From the NCBI RefSeq assembly GCF_902168135.1, contig NZ_CABHOL010000015.1, positions 62,001 through 126,000 on the forward strand: 64,000 nt of DNA, read 5' to 3'. Source of the stretch: an uncultured Fluviicola sp. (GTDB lineage Bacteria; Bacteroidota; Bacteroidia; Flavobacteriales_D; Crocinitomicaceae). Under the pieces are notes generated by a model. The model saw only the letters and a list, made by a program, of their open reading frames with translations. It was not told the origin of the DNA and searched no databases. Positions 15,950 to 24,520 of the stretch are shown here, one piece after another. How positions within the stretch are numbered: position 1 is the stretch's first letter; each line of letters starts with the position of its first letter. The translations under genes were made by a program, and so were the position numbers.

Positions 15950-17458
15950 CTACTCTTTAATCAATGCTCCGGACAAATCCACCAAATAGGATTCGTTATT
16001 CCCCAGGTTTTCCCAAACCAGCTTGATTCGTTTTGTGTTGATATAATCTACCCGATAAGCAATACTCAGGTTTTCAAAGAAATGAGCATCCAGTTCTTTA
16101 AATGGAAGATCCCCGAACGCTGCATCGGAAGGAACTTTGTTCCCCGGCAAAACAAACAGGTATTCCCCGATATTGATTTTCCACTCCGCAAGCGTTTTTG
16201 CAGCAACATAGGAAGTATAAACCGGTTCTTGCTTATTATTCTGAAAAACCACGATCAATACCATTCGGTCCGTCTCATTGTGTAATTCCACCGCAATTTC
16301 CCCGGATTTTCGGTCCAAATCCCTTGTTTTTACATAGGGTTTCCCGTAAGTTTTTCCCTGGGTGAAGAATTTTGTAAACGGAACAGAATCATTACCTGCC
16401 CAGTTTTGGTACAATTTATTGAAAAGTTCATTCCTCCATTCGCGCTTTTGAACCAGGTCAATTCCTACAAAGGGTAAATTCGAGTCGAGCTGTGCGTCAT
16501 TGATCATCCGTTCTTCACTTTTGATTTCTGTGATCAGTGAATCCAATTTCAGGCGCTCTTCCCTGCTGAATTCCATGTAAGCTGTTTTCTCCTGGAGCAT
16601 GTCTGTTTCCGGATCAGCCTCTACGAAGAAAAGGGCAATAATTCCACTTATACAAAGCAGCAGGATCAAAATCACCAGGCTCAGCCGCAGCCAGGAAACA
16701 CGTGTTGATTCAACTACGATCTTTCCTTTTTTTACATCCGTCCCAAAATTGCCGAGCTGTTTTTTGTGTTCGTCCGTAAACCGGATCTCCAACAATTTAT
16801 TGGTCAAAAACATCAAAAACCGCGTAGAACTTTTCGGGTGATAGGCCAAACTCATGAAGAACTCCAATAATTGGGTTTTTACGCGGTAATGGTTCACATT
16901 CAATAAATCCAGGGCTGTGATCATATTCGAACTCAGGAATGAATGAACCAGGCGATGCAGATCCGTATCTTTTTTAGCTTTATTAATTGCCAGGCTGAGC
17001 TCCTCTTTCTGCTTGAAAATCCAATCGGATAAAGAATCCTGCACCAAATTTTGTTGGTAATCGGGCAACAAGACCGAGTAACTCATAAAAAAATGAATGT
17101 TCTTTGAAGAAACAGCTGAAAATCGAGCGGTGAAAATCGGGAACAGGTACAATTCCAGGAATACTCTGTACTCTTCAAAAAGAGCATGTTCGCTGATTTT
17201 GGAGGAATCTACGAACAGTTCCGAAAAATCCTGCTTCCTGAGAGTATTGATCAAACTGGTGTTTTCCTCCGTCCATGAAGCAAAAATGACTCCTTTCGGA
17301 TTCGAGCAAACGCTCCAAAGCTGCACTTCGTCCATTTCAGAAGCATCCGGAAAAAGGGTTTTAACTATTTCGAGGAACTCTTCCTTCTGACCTTCGGAAA
17401 GCGGAAACTGCAGATTCGGATTTTCTTTTTTTACAGCTCCCAACGGAAAATACTTCAT
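15950..17458 (-). CDS. Single-pass membrane protein of unknown function
   Basis: About 502 residues from the ATG at 17458; two earlier in-frame ATGs (17488, 17515) cannot be excluded. The N-terminal ~255 residues are helical and cytosolic by charge (KEEFLEIVKTLFPDASE, SDWIFKQKEELSLAINKAKK). One clear transmembrane helix (LRLSLVILILLLCISGIIAL) spans roughly residues 258-279. The C-terminal ~220 residues are probably outside and beta-rich, ending in LVWENLGNNESYLVDLSG. No family, lipobox or enzyme motif is recognisable. No operon partner is evident. Confidence 0.72.
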   Translation of the reverse strand: MKYFPLGAVKKENPNLQFPLSEGQKEEFLEIVKTLFPDASEMDEVQLWSVCSNPKGVIFASWTEENTSLINTLRKQDFSELFVDSSKISEHALFEEYRVFLELYLFPIFTARFSAVSSKNIHFFMSYSVLLPDYQQNLVQDSLSDWIFKQKEELSLAINKAKKDTDLHRLVHSFLSSNMITALDLLNVNHYRVKTQLLEFFMSLAYHPKSSTRFLMFLTNKLLEIRFTDEHKKQLGNFGTDVKKGKIVVESTRVSWLRLSLVILILLLCISGIIALFFVEADPETDMLQEKTAYMEFSREERLKLDSLITEIKSEERMINDAQLDSNLPFVGIDLVQKREWRNELFNKLYQNWAGNDSVPFTKFFTQGKTYGKPYVKTRDLDRKSGEIAVELHNETDRMVLIVVFQNNKQEPVYTSYVAAKTLAEWKINIGEYLFVLPGNKVPSDAAFGDLPFKELDAHFFENLSIAYRVDYINTKRIKLVWENLGNNESYLVDLSGALIKE

Positions 17459-17634
17459 GACTTGTGATTTTGAAGTGAAGTTAAACATTAAACTGCAATT
17501 GTTCTCAAACAGCACATGTTACGCCTTAAGATTAAACTTATCCGGAAAAGAAAGATCTCACCGATTATCCGGCAAGAAGTTTCCGGCTTTAAAAATTTCA
17601 ATTAATTGGAAATCAACAGATATTCTCTTAGATT

Positions 17635-17642
17635 TAATTTTG
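17635..17642 (+). promoter_or_regulatory. -7 promoter box TAATTTTG
   Basis: Exact TAnnTTTG ending 13 bases before the ATG at 17656. Confidence 0.5.
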
Positions 17643-17655
17643 AAAAACGAATACT

Positions 17656-19209
17656 ATGAAAAAACTAGCCTTTCTGATGCTCTTTGCGAGCTCTTCAGTT
17701 GCTGCACAAACCTGGAGCGACAATACGGCCTCCATTGTGTACAATAAATGCGCTACCTGTCATCATCCGGGTGGAATTGCCCCCTTCTCGCTAATGAGCT
17801 ATGCAGAGGTAAGCCCGATGGCAACAGCTATTCATGATGCAATTTCTATGAACGAAATGCCTCCATGGCCTCCGGATGAAAACTACCAGCAATACAGTCA
17901 TTCCCGAGCTCTGAGTGCAGCGGATAAAACCACGATGCTGGACTGGATAGCAAACGGAGCACCCGAAGGAAACCCGGCAAATGCACCGGCACCCCCGGTT
18001 TTTAATTCCGGAAGCATTTTAGGAAACGGCGATCTGACGCTGCAAATTCCATTGTATCAAAGTAAAGCTAACGGACAAGATGATTACGTCTGCTTCAGTC
18101 TTCCTACAGGTTTGACCCAAAATCGCTACGTGCGCGCCATGGAAATCGTTCCCGGAAACCGGGAAATCGTGCATCATGCATTGATCTACATTGATCCAAC
18201 AGGATCTTACCAGGGCGACACTATCGGCGGAAATTGCGGAGGTCCCCCCCAGTCATCTACGATGATCGGTGGATATACTCCCGGGGCTTCACCTTTGATA
18301 TTCCCTTCCGCGACCGGGTTTAAACTCGGTATGTCGATTCCCGCCAACAGCAATATTGTATTCGCGATGCATTATCCGGATGGAAGTTTCGGACAATACG
18401 ACAGTACGAAAGTCATTCTGCACTTCTATCCTCCGGGTGAAACGGGTATCCGGGAAGTGTATGCTGCACCGGTACTTCAAAATTGGTCACTTTCCATTCC
18501 TCCGAACCAGGTGACATCCTTTACGGCACAATACCCCAATTCAGGCGGAGTTCCGATTAATTACAGTGTGCTGAGTGTCTTCCCGCACATGCATTTACTG
18601 GGGAATAACATTCGTGCCTATGCCGTAACTCCGGCCAATGATACGGTAAAATTTGCCGATATCCCACACTGGGATTTCCACTGGCAGGATTTCTATTTCT
18701 TCAAGTATTTGCAGAAAGTCCCTGTAGGATCAGTTATGAAAGGTGAGGCTACTTACGACAATACTGTCAACAATATGCACAATCCGAACAATCCGCCGGT
18801 GTGGGTATTTGCGGGTGAAAGCACCACAGATGAAATGTTCCTGGTCTACTTCCATTTTCTACAGTACCAGCAAGGAGATGAATTAATTGACCTGGAAAGC
18901 CTGATTTCACTCGGTATGCAGGAGCTTACATCTGACGATGACTGGAAAATACATCCGGTTCCATTCTCGGAAAGTGTTTCTATCAAACCTGCAGATCTGA
19001 AGGCCGGAGATGTGGTTTCACTGGCGATTTACGATTACCAGGGAAGATTGGTACGCACCCTTTGCAGCAAACAAACCATTCAGTCGGTATTCAGCGGATT
19101 TGAATGGGACGGTTTGTCGGATACAGGCTCGGAAGTAAAAGCCGGGACCTATTTCATTTCGATGAACTGCAACGGATCGCTGAGTTCACATCCGGTCCTT
19201 AAACGATAA
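17656..19209 (+). CDS. Secreted haem/copper monooxygenase-like protein
   Basis: A 517-residue exported protein with signal peptide (cleavage near residue 18, AAQ|T). Residues ~25-105 form a c-type haem segment with CATCHH (a CxxCH site) and the ISMNEMPPWPPD motif of haem-domain proteins of this class. The central part resembles copper type II ascorbate-dependent (PHM/DBM-like) monooxygenases: IVHHALIYIDPTG, AMHYPDG and the histidine-rich FPHMHLLG, candidate copper ligands. The last ~85 residues (HPVPFSESVSIK, YDYQGRLVRTL, FEWDGLSDTGSEVKAGTYF) are a FlgD-like T9SS-type sorting domain. The role is possibly oxidative attack on an extracellular substrate; the substrate is unknown. A terminator lies inside the adjacent gene. 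Confidence 0.8.
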   Translation: MKKLAFLMLFASSSVAAQTWSDNTASIVYNKCATCHHPGGIAPFSLMSYAEVSPMATAIHDAISMNEMPPWPPDENYQQYSHSRALSAADKTTMLDWIANGAPEGNPANAPAPPVFNSGSILGNGDLTLQIPLYQSKANGQDDYVCFSLPTGLTQNRYVRAMEIVPGNREIVHHALIYIDPTGSYQGDTIGGNCGGPPQSSTMIGGYTPGASPLIFPSATGFKLGMSIPANSNIVFAMHYPDGSFGQYDSTKVILHFYPPGETGIREVYAAPVLQNWSLSIPPNQVTSFTAQYPNSGGVPINYSVLSVFPHMHLLGNNIRAYAVTPANDTVKFADIPHWDFHWQDFYFFKYLQKVPVGSVMKGEATYDNTVNNMHNPNNPPVWVFAGESTTDEMFLVYFHFLQYQQGDELIDLESLISLGMQELTSDDDWKIHPVPFSESVSIKPADLKAGDVVSLAIYDYQGRLVRTLCSKQTIQSVFSGFEWDGLSDTGSEVKAGTYFISMNCNGSLSSHPVLKR

Positions 19210-19220
19210 AACAGAAAAGA

Positions 19221-20792
19221 TCAGCGCTTCAGGAACTGGAGCGCTTTTTGAACTTCCTTGTCATACGAAGCGACGATAAAGAAATAGCCTTCCTCGATAA
19301 ACAGCTGACGGGCAATTTCTGCTTTCATCGCCTGTTTGATCAATCCCTCACTTCGTTTGTAATCTGCCGCACTGTATGGAATTTTCATTTTTTCGCCCTC
19401 TTTGATCAACTTTTGCAAAAGCGGCTTGGTTGTTTCAAATTCCTTCGTGAATTCCTGTATTGAAGACCACTCGTGTCGTTTGTTTGCCACAAAATCAAAA
19501 GCAACCTGCTGAAACACTCCCGAATAACGTAAGGTCAAATAATAAATCGTCGAATTCGATGTGTCCAGGGGAACAAAAATATCCGGGCTGATTCCTCCGC
19601 CGTCATAAACGATTCTTCCTTTGAGTGTTTTGAATTTGTTGGCATTCTTGAAAATGGTCGAATCCGGGGCGAAATATTCCCCGTTATCCCTGCGCTTCTC
19701 ATTGCTGTGGTAATAATCCTCATAGCTTTCCCCGAAAGGTTTTTGGATGCATCGCCCCGATGGCGTGTAATAACGCGCAATTGTCAATCTCAGGTCACTT
19801 TTATCCATCAGCGAGAAATCCTGCTGCACCAATCCTTTTCCAAAAGATCTCCGTCCGACAATCATTCCTCGGTCGTTATCCTGGATAGCACCGGCTACAA
19901 TTTCAGAAGCCGAAGCAGAGTTTTCATTGATCAATATTACCAATGGCGTTTTTTCCAATAATCCGCCCGCTCTTGCATAGCGAGTGGTATTCAGGAATTT
20001 TTTTCCTTTGATCATCACAATCTTTTGACCTTCGGGTAAAAATTCATCTGCAATCTTTACTGCTCCATCAAGAACTCCGCCACCGTTGTCTCTGAGGTCG
20101 AAAATAAGTTTTTGCATTCCATCCCGCTTTAACTGTAAGGCTGCATAATGGAATTCTTCCGCACTGGTAACCGAGAAATTATCCAAGCGGATATACCCGG
20201 TTTTTTCATCCAGCATCTGGGCGCATACAATGGAAGGTATTGGAATAACCCCACGTACTATGTTTTTTTCGATCTTCTTTTTATTGCGGTAAAGCTGGAC
20301 TCTTACTTTCGTATCCGGCTCGCCTTTCAACTTACCCAATACGTCTTCATTCTTGATTTTCTTGCCGGCAACATTCTTTCCGTCGATCATCAGGATCTTA
20401 TCTCCGGCCAAAACTCCCGTACCGAAAGAGGGAGAATTGGGAATCACATTGGTAACACACAAGGTATCACGGATAATTGCAAAACGAATTCCGATTCCGC
20501 CGAACTTCCCGTCAATTTGTTCATTTACAGTCTGCAGGTCCTCATACGGGATATAATTCGAATGCGGATCGAGTTCATGAAGCATATCCGAGATGGTTTT
20601 CTCGAATAATTTCTTGCTTTCGATCGAATCCACATATTCCCTGTCCAGCAAGCCGATGATTTCCTGCATTTTGGAATAATTACCGGAAACTTGCTGCTGA
20701 GCAGGCTGGTTTAATTTAGATCCAAGCAGCAAACCAATGGCCAAAAAAACCATCAGCAGGATTGGATAAACAAAGGCATATTTTCTATTCAT
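19221..20792 (-). CDS. S41 carboxyl-terminal processing protease
   Basis: A 523-residue periplasmic protease with an N-terminal signal anchor (residues 7-24). A PDZ domain (~92-170, FGGIGIRFAI ... LAGDKILMIDG) and a tail-specific protease domain follow. The Ser/Lys dyad fits S294 in ENSASASEIVAGA and K319 in GRRSFGKGLVQ, 25 residues apart as in Prc/CtpA. It degrades or trims proteins bearing specific C-termini. Its ATG overlaps the stop of dCMP deaminase by four bases, so the two are translationally coupled. The convergent gene's terminator is embedded in its last codons. Confidence 0.93.
   Translation of the reverse strand: MNRKYAFVYPILLMVFLAIGLLLGSKLNQPAQQQVSGNYSKMQEIIGLLDREYVDSIESKKLFEKTISDMLHELDPHSNYIPYEDLQTVNEQIDGKFGGIGIRFAIIRDTLCVTNVIPNSPSFGTGVLAGDKILMIDGKNVAGKKIKNEDVLGKLKGEPDTKVRVQLYRNKKKIEKNIVRGVIPIPSIVCAQMLDEKTGYIRLDNFSVTSAEEFHYAALQLKRDGMQKLIFDLRDNGGGVLDGAVKIADEFLPEGQKIVMIKGKKFLNTTRYARAGGLLEKTPLVILINENSASASEIVAGAIQDNDRGMIVGRRSFGKGLVQQDFSLMDKSDLRLTIARYYTPSGRCIQKPFGESYEDYYHSNEKRRDNGEYFAPDSTIFKNANKFKTLKGRIVYDGGGISPDIFVPLDTSNSTIYYLTLRYSGVFQQVAFDFVANKRHEWSSIQEFTKEFETTKPLLQKLIKEGEKMKIPYSAADYKRSEGLIKQAMKAEIARQLFIEEGYFFIVASYDKEVQKALQFLKR
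19223..19249 (+). terminator. Terminator embedded in the 3' coding end of the S41 protease
   Basis: Stem AGCGCTTCAG/CTGGAGCGCT (one internal mismatch) with a GAA loop and TTTTT ends the plus-strand transcript from 17656, yet lies within the final codons of the convergent protease. Confidence 0.85.
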
Positions 20793-21244
20793 TCGTTCGG
20801 ATCTGAGATATGGACAACTTCAACGCCGGCGCTTTTTAAGAAATCAACACCAGTCGTATCTTTATATTCCGTCATGTAAACAACTCTTTTTATTCCGGCC
20901 TGCAGGACAAGCTTGCTGCAATCCTTACAAGGGGAAAGTGTAATGAACAAGGTTGCACCGCTGCAGTCGTTGGTAGAGCGGGCTACTTTTAAAATGGCAT
21001 TTGCTTCCGCGTGCAATACGTACCATTCGGTTTCTCCCTGTTGATTTTCGCAGCAGTTGGGGAAACCTGCCGGTGTTCCGTTATAACCGTCAGAAATAAT
21101 TCTCCCGTCGCGCACTATCAAAGCGCCCACTTTTTTCCGTTCACAATGCGATAGTTCCGCCCAGGTTTGAGCCATTCTCAAATAGGCTTTATCGTAACGC
21201 AGTCTTTTTTCTTCTGTTATTTCTCTGTCAAGTTCTACAACCAT
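20789..21244 (-). CDS. dCMP deaminase family protein
   Basis: A 151-residue zinc-dependent deaminase that converts dCMP to dUMP for dTMP synthesis (ComEB-like). The zinc site is complete: HAEANAI (His and catalytic Glu) and LSPCKDC (PCxxC). The N-terminal AQTWAELSHCERKKVGALIV and YNGTPAGFPNCCE are typical of the bacterial dCMP deaminase group. The start at 21244 has a TATCTTTG box four bases upstream. It is coupled to the S41 protease by a 4-base ATGA overlap, a pairing without an obvious metabolic logic. Confidence 0.92.
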   Translation of the reverse strand: MVVELDREITEEKRLRYDKAYLRMAQTWAELSHCERKKVGALIVRDGRIISDGYNGTPAGFPNCCENQQGETEWYVLHAEANAILKVARSTNDCSGATLFITLSPCKDCSKLVLQAGIKRVVYMTEYKDTTGVDFLKSAGVEVVHISDPNE

Positions 21245-21248
21245 GCTG

Positions 21249-21256
21249 CAAAGATA
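21249..21256 (-). promoter_or_regulatory. -7 promoter box TATCTTTG for dCMP deaminase
   Basis: Exact TAnnTTTG on the minus strand followed by CAGC and the ATG, predicting a leaderless mRNA. It lies between this gene and the response regulator stop at 21260, so the deaminase has its own promoter. Confidence 0.6.
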
Positions 21257-21259
21257 GGA

Positions 21260-21952
21260 TTAATCAGGTAAGGTAAATTTATATCCGACACCGCGGATCG
21301 AATGAAAAAACTGCGGATTCTTCGGGTCTTCTTCGAATAATTTCCGGAAGCTCAAAATGTAATTATCAATCGTTCTTCCCGTTGGAAACTGGTCATTGGT
21401 CCATAAGGTATTCAGGATTTCATCGCGGGAAACTACCTCATCCTTCCGGGAAAAGAAAAGCTGAATGAGTTCCATCTCGCGTTTGCTCAATTCCTGTTTC
21501 GCACCGGTAAGCATACTTTCTACTTCAAAAGAAGCCGGCAGTATCCGGTAATTTCCAATTTTTATTTCAGAAGGAATGTGGATCTGTTTTTTATTGGGCT
21601 GCACCAAAACAGAGCAACGCAGAATAAATTCCTCCAGATCGAACGGTTTTGGCAGGTAATCATTTGCTCCCAGTTTCAATCCTGCAATCCGGTCGATGGT
21701 ATTTCCTTTCGCCGAAATAAAAATAATCGGGACATTCGACACTTCCCTGTAAGCACGGCAAATATCCAATCCGCTCACTTCCGGAAGCATCACATCCAAA
21801 ATCACCAGGTCATAGTTATCCAATCGGTTTTTCATTGTTAAAGCTTCTCTTCCGTTGTTAATGGTAGATACGGAATAGCCTTCCAATTCCAGGTTAAATT
21901 GAATGATTTCAAGCAAACTTTGCTCATCTTCGATAACTAGAACTTTATTCAT
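21260..21952 (-). CDS. OmpR-family response regulator, orphan
   Basis: A 230-residue regulator. The receiver domain (1-120) has the acidic pair E8/D9, phospho-acceptor D53 (DLVILDVMLPEVSG) and the IFISAKGN segment with the conserved lysine. A winged-helix DNA-binding domain follows (ELSKREMELIQLFFSRKDEVV ... GRTIDNYILSFRKLFEEDP ... IRGVGYKF). No sensor kinase gene is next to it in the window; related Bacteroidota regulators usually sit beside one, so the partner must be elsewhere. Targets are unknown. Confidence 0.92.
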   Translation of the reverse strand: MNKVLVIEDEQSLLEIIQFNLELEGYSVSTINNGREALTMKNRLDNYDLVILDVMLPEVSGLDICRAYREVSNVPIIFISAKGNTIDRIAGLKLGANDYLPKPFDLEEFILRCSVLVQPNKKQIHIPSEIKIGNYRILPASFEVESMLTGAKQELSKREMELIQLFFSRKDEVVSRDEILNTLWTNDQFPTGRTIDNYILSFRKLFEEDPKNPQFFHSIRGVGYKFTLPD

Positions 21953-22009
21953 TCGACAAACTTCAATAAAAAAGCGTTTTTAAGTTTGGTTTCTTGTGTT
22001 AAAAGAGTG

Positions 22010-22017
22010 TAATTTTG
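22010..22017 (+). promoter_or_regulatory. -7 promoter box TAATTTTG for the secreted protease
   Basis: Exact TAnnTTTG with a TTTG at 21985-21988 as a plausible -33 element 21 bases upstream. The TTG start of the longer frame falls inside the box, supporting the ATG at 22045. Confidence 0.5.
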
Positions 22018-22044
22018 AGAAAACTACACATAAATATAAGCACA

Positions 22045-24519
22045 ATGCTAAAATATCTTTTAATGCTCGGCATATTCCTGTCGCTTGGTACAGCATTAAA
22101 TGCACAGATAAGTGAGGGCGGACTTCCGATCGGGTTGCAAAAAGTGACCGCTGACGGCGTTGCTCCGTTTCAATATGCTCCTTCTGTTTATATCCTTAGC
22201 AAACCGAATGTTGCGGCGGCAAAGAATGAAGATGCAGTAAATGATTCCAAAGGTGCTTACCGGGTTGGTTTGAATGTTCCGGTTTCTATCACCATGAACA
22301 ATTCAGGTGGCTGGACTTTATTACCTGACGGAACGAAAGTCTGGAGATTGGTCATTTCAGGAAAAGGCGCTCTTGCACTTGGGTTGTATTTCTCCGAAAC
22401 TGTTCAGATTCCCGCAGGCGGAAAGTTATTTGCCTACAACGCAAACGGAAAACAAGTGTTGGGAGCCTACAGCTCTGCAACCGATGACTTCCAGGCGATG
22501 GAAATGGTGCAGGGAGAAGACATGTACCTGGAATACAGTGCACCGGCATGGGTTCAGGAAACTCCTGTTTTCACTATTCAGGAAGTTGTTTATTTCTACC
22601 GCGGCGTTGAAGAACATGTGGACGCTTTTAGCACCGGTGAACAAACTTCTGAGAAAGCCGGAAACTGTGAAGTGGATGTGGCTTGTTCGGAAGGAAACAA
22701 CTGGGGAAACCAGATCAGATCAGTTGTACATTATACTTTTAATGACGGGACCGGAACGTATGTTTGTTCGGCTTCTACCATCAATAACACTGCAAATAAC
22801 TGCAAACCTTACATCTTAACAGCGTGGCATTGCGGTGAACGTGTAGCAGGGCAGTCCATTGCTACATGGGTTTGGTACTGGAAATACCAAAAAACAACCT
22901 GTTCACCCGGATCAGGGAATTATACAGACCCTTCAAAGGGATCAAAAACAATGACCGGCGGAATCGTAAGAGCATCTTCCGGAAACGGAACACTGAATAA
23001 TCCTCCGGGACCTTCCGGAGTTGCGGGATCTGATTTTTACCTCGTAGAACTAAACGCACAACCGCCTTCCTCTTATGAAGTGTTTTATGCCGGTTGGGAC
23101 AGAACGAATACTACTTCTTCAAACGGAGTAGGAATCCACCATCCGGCAGGAAGTTCCAAAAAAATCTCTACTTATACGGAAGAGTTGGATTCCGAAACAT
23201 ACAATGGCGGAGCTCCCAATGCACATTGGAAAGTTTACTGGTCTGCCACAGCAAATGGTCATGGAGTTACGGAAGGCGGATCTTCAGGTTCTCCTATTTT
23301 TAACGCTGCCGGAAGAATTGTCGGACAGCTTTCAGGAGGTAGGTCTGCTTGTTCGAACAACGGACAAACCGGACCTGACATGCCCGATCTGTATGGAAAA
23401 TTCTATTCCGACTGGGATCAAAATGGTTCTACTTACAGCTCTCAGCTAAAACCCTGGTTGGATCCCAATAGTACAGGAGCTACCTACCTGAATGGAATAG
23501 CTGCTCCGTGCGTTATTAATTCAACTCCTGTGGCACAGTTTGTAGCAAATCCAACAACTGTTAGCATTGGTGGTACTTCTCAATTTACAGATCAGTCTAC
23601 CGGAACTCCTGCTTCCTGGTCCTGGACAATCACTCCCGCCACCGGTTGGAGTTTTATAGGGGGAACAAACGCAAATTCACAGAATCCGCAACTTATTTTT
23701 ACTGCAGTTGGATCTTACACTGTTGAACTAACGGTTGCGAATAGCGCCGGTTCAGACTCTGAGCTAAAAACTGATTACATCTATGTGACAACTGCTACGT
23801 CTCCATGCACAGCAGCTTCTACGTATTGCGATGAGTTCATTCAGCAGGTGATCCTGGAAACCATTAACAATGAAAGCGAATGTACCAACTACAGCAATTA
23901 TAATTTAAGTACAACATTGGTCAAGGGTCAAACCTACAGCATTGCAATCATTCCTCAAATTAGCGGAGGACCTCCCGGTAGTGCTTATGTTGGAGATGAG
24001 ATTGCTGCCTGGATCGATTTCAACAGTGATTTTGACTTCGATGATCCCAACGAGCGCATCGCTTTTGTATCCATTGTTGCAGGCTCATCACTCGTTTTCA
24101 ATTTTACAGTTCCTTCCAACGCAGTAACGGGAATTGTTAAGATGCGTACACGGATTGTTTTCAACCCTGCACAAGGAGGAGAAGGCCCGATACAACCTTG
24201 TGGAAATACCAATTACGGTGAAGTAGAAGATTACAACATCATTCTTACCAATCCGCTTGGACTGGAGCAAAGTCACCTGGCATCGGTATCCATTTATCCG
24301 AACCCGGTATCTGATGAGCTAAAAATTGACTTATCCGGAATCTCCGGTGAAAACATTTCCCTGGAATTGTTGGATATGACCGGAAAAAGAATTCAAATCC
24401 AGCAAACTATTTCAGGAGGTATCAGCGTTTTTGATTTGAGCACCGTTGCAAAAGGCAGTTACCAGGTCCGCATTTCTGACGGAACACTGCAACGCATTGA
24501 ACGCATCGTAAAACTATAG
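22045..24519 (+). CDS. Lysyl-endopeptidase-like secreted serine protease (PKD, GEVED, T9SS)
   Basis: About 824 residues from the ATG at 22045, with signal peptide (MLKYLLMLGIFLSLGTALNA). The protease module resembles the S1 lysyl endopeptidase group: catalytic His in ILTAWHCGE, Asp in GSDFYLVELN, and Ser in EGGSSGSPIFN with the following GRIVGQLSGG. Next come a PKD domain (VAQFVANPTTVSIGGTSQF ... GSYTVELTVANSAG) and a GEVED domain (AWIDFNSDFDFDDPNERIAF ... GEVEDYNI). A T9SS sorting domain closes the protein (SVSIYPNPVSDELKID ... RIERIVKL). It is secreted and probably digests extracellular protein. The first glycosyltransferase starts two bases after its stop. Confidence 0.9.
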   Translation: MLKYLLMLGIFLSLGTALNAQISEGGLPIGLQKVTADGVAPFQYAPSVYILSKPNVAAAKNEDAVNDSKGAYRVGLNVPVSITMNNSGGWTLLPDGTKVWRLVISGKGALALGLYFSETVQIPAGGKLFAYNANGKQVLGAYSSATDDFQAMEMVQGEDMYLEYSAPAWVQETPVFTIQEVVYFYRGVEEHVDAFSTGEQTSEKAGNCEVDVACSEGNNWGNQIRSVVHYTFNDGTGTYVCSASTINNTANNCKPYILTAWHCGERVAGQSIATWVWYWKYQKTTCSPGSGNYTDPSKGSKTMTGGIVRASSGNGTLNNPPGPSGVAGSDFYLVELNAQPPSSYEVFYAGWDRTNTTSSNGVGIHHPAGSSKKISTYTEELDSETYNGGAPNAHWKVYWSATANGHGVTEGGSSGSPIFNAAGRIVGQLSGGRSACSNNGQTGPDMPDLYGKFYSDWDQNGSTYSSQLKPWLDPNSTGATYLNGIAAPCVINSTPVAQFVANPTTVSIGGTSQFTDQSTGTPASWSWTITPATGWSFIGGTNANSQNPQLIFTAVGSYTVELTVANSAGSDSELKTDYIYVTTATSPCTAASTYCDEFIQQVILETINNESECTNYSNYNLSTTLVKGQTYSIAIIPQISGGPPGSAYVGDEIAAWIDFNSDFDFDDPNERIAFVSIVAGSSLVFNFTVPSNAVTGIVKMRTRIVFNPAQGGEGPIQPCGNTNYGEVEDYNIILTNPLGLEQSHLASVSIYPNPVSDELKIDLSGISGENISLELLDMTGKRIQIQQTISGGISVFDLSTVAKGSYQVRISDGTLQRIERIVKL

Positions 24520-24520
24520 A

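Noticed and set aside
20148-20609. 153-residue plus-strand frame
   Set aside because: Antisense to the S41 protease PDZ region, whose motifs are intact; no domain in the shadow frame.
22307-22819. 170-residue plus-strand frame
   Set aside because: Alternative frame inside the secreted serine protease, whose catalytic motifs lie in the other frame.
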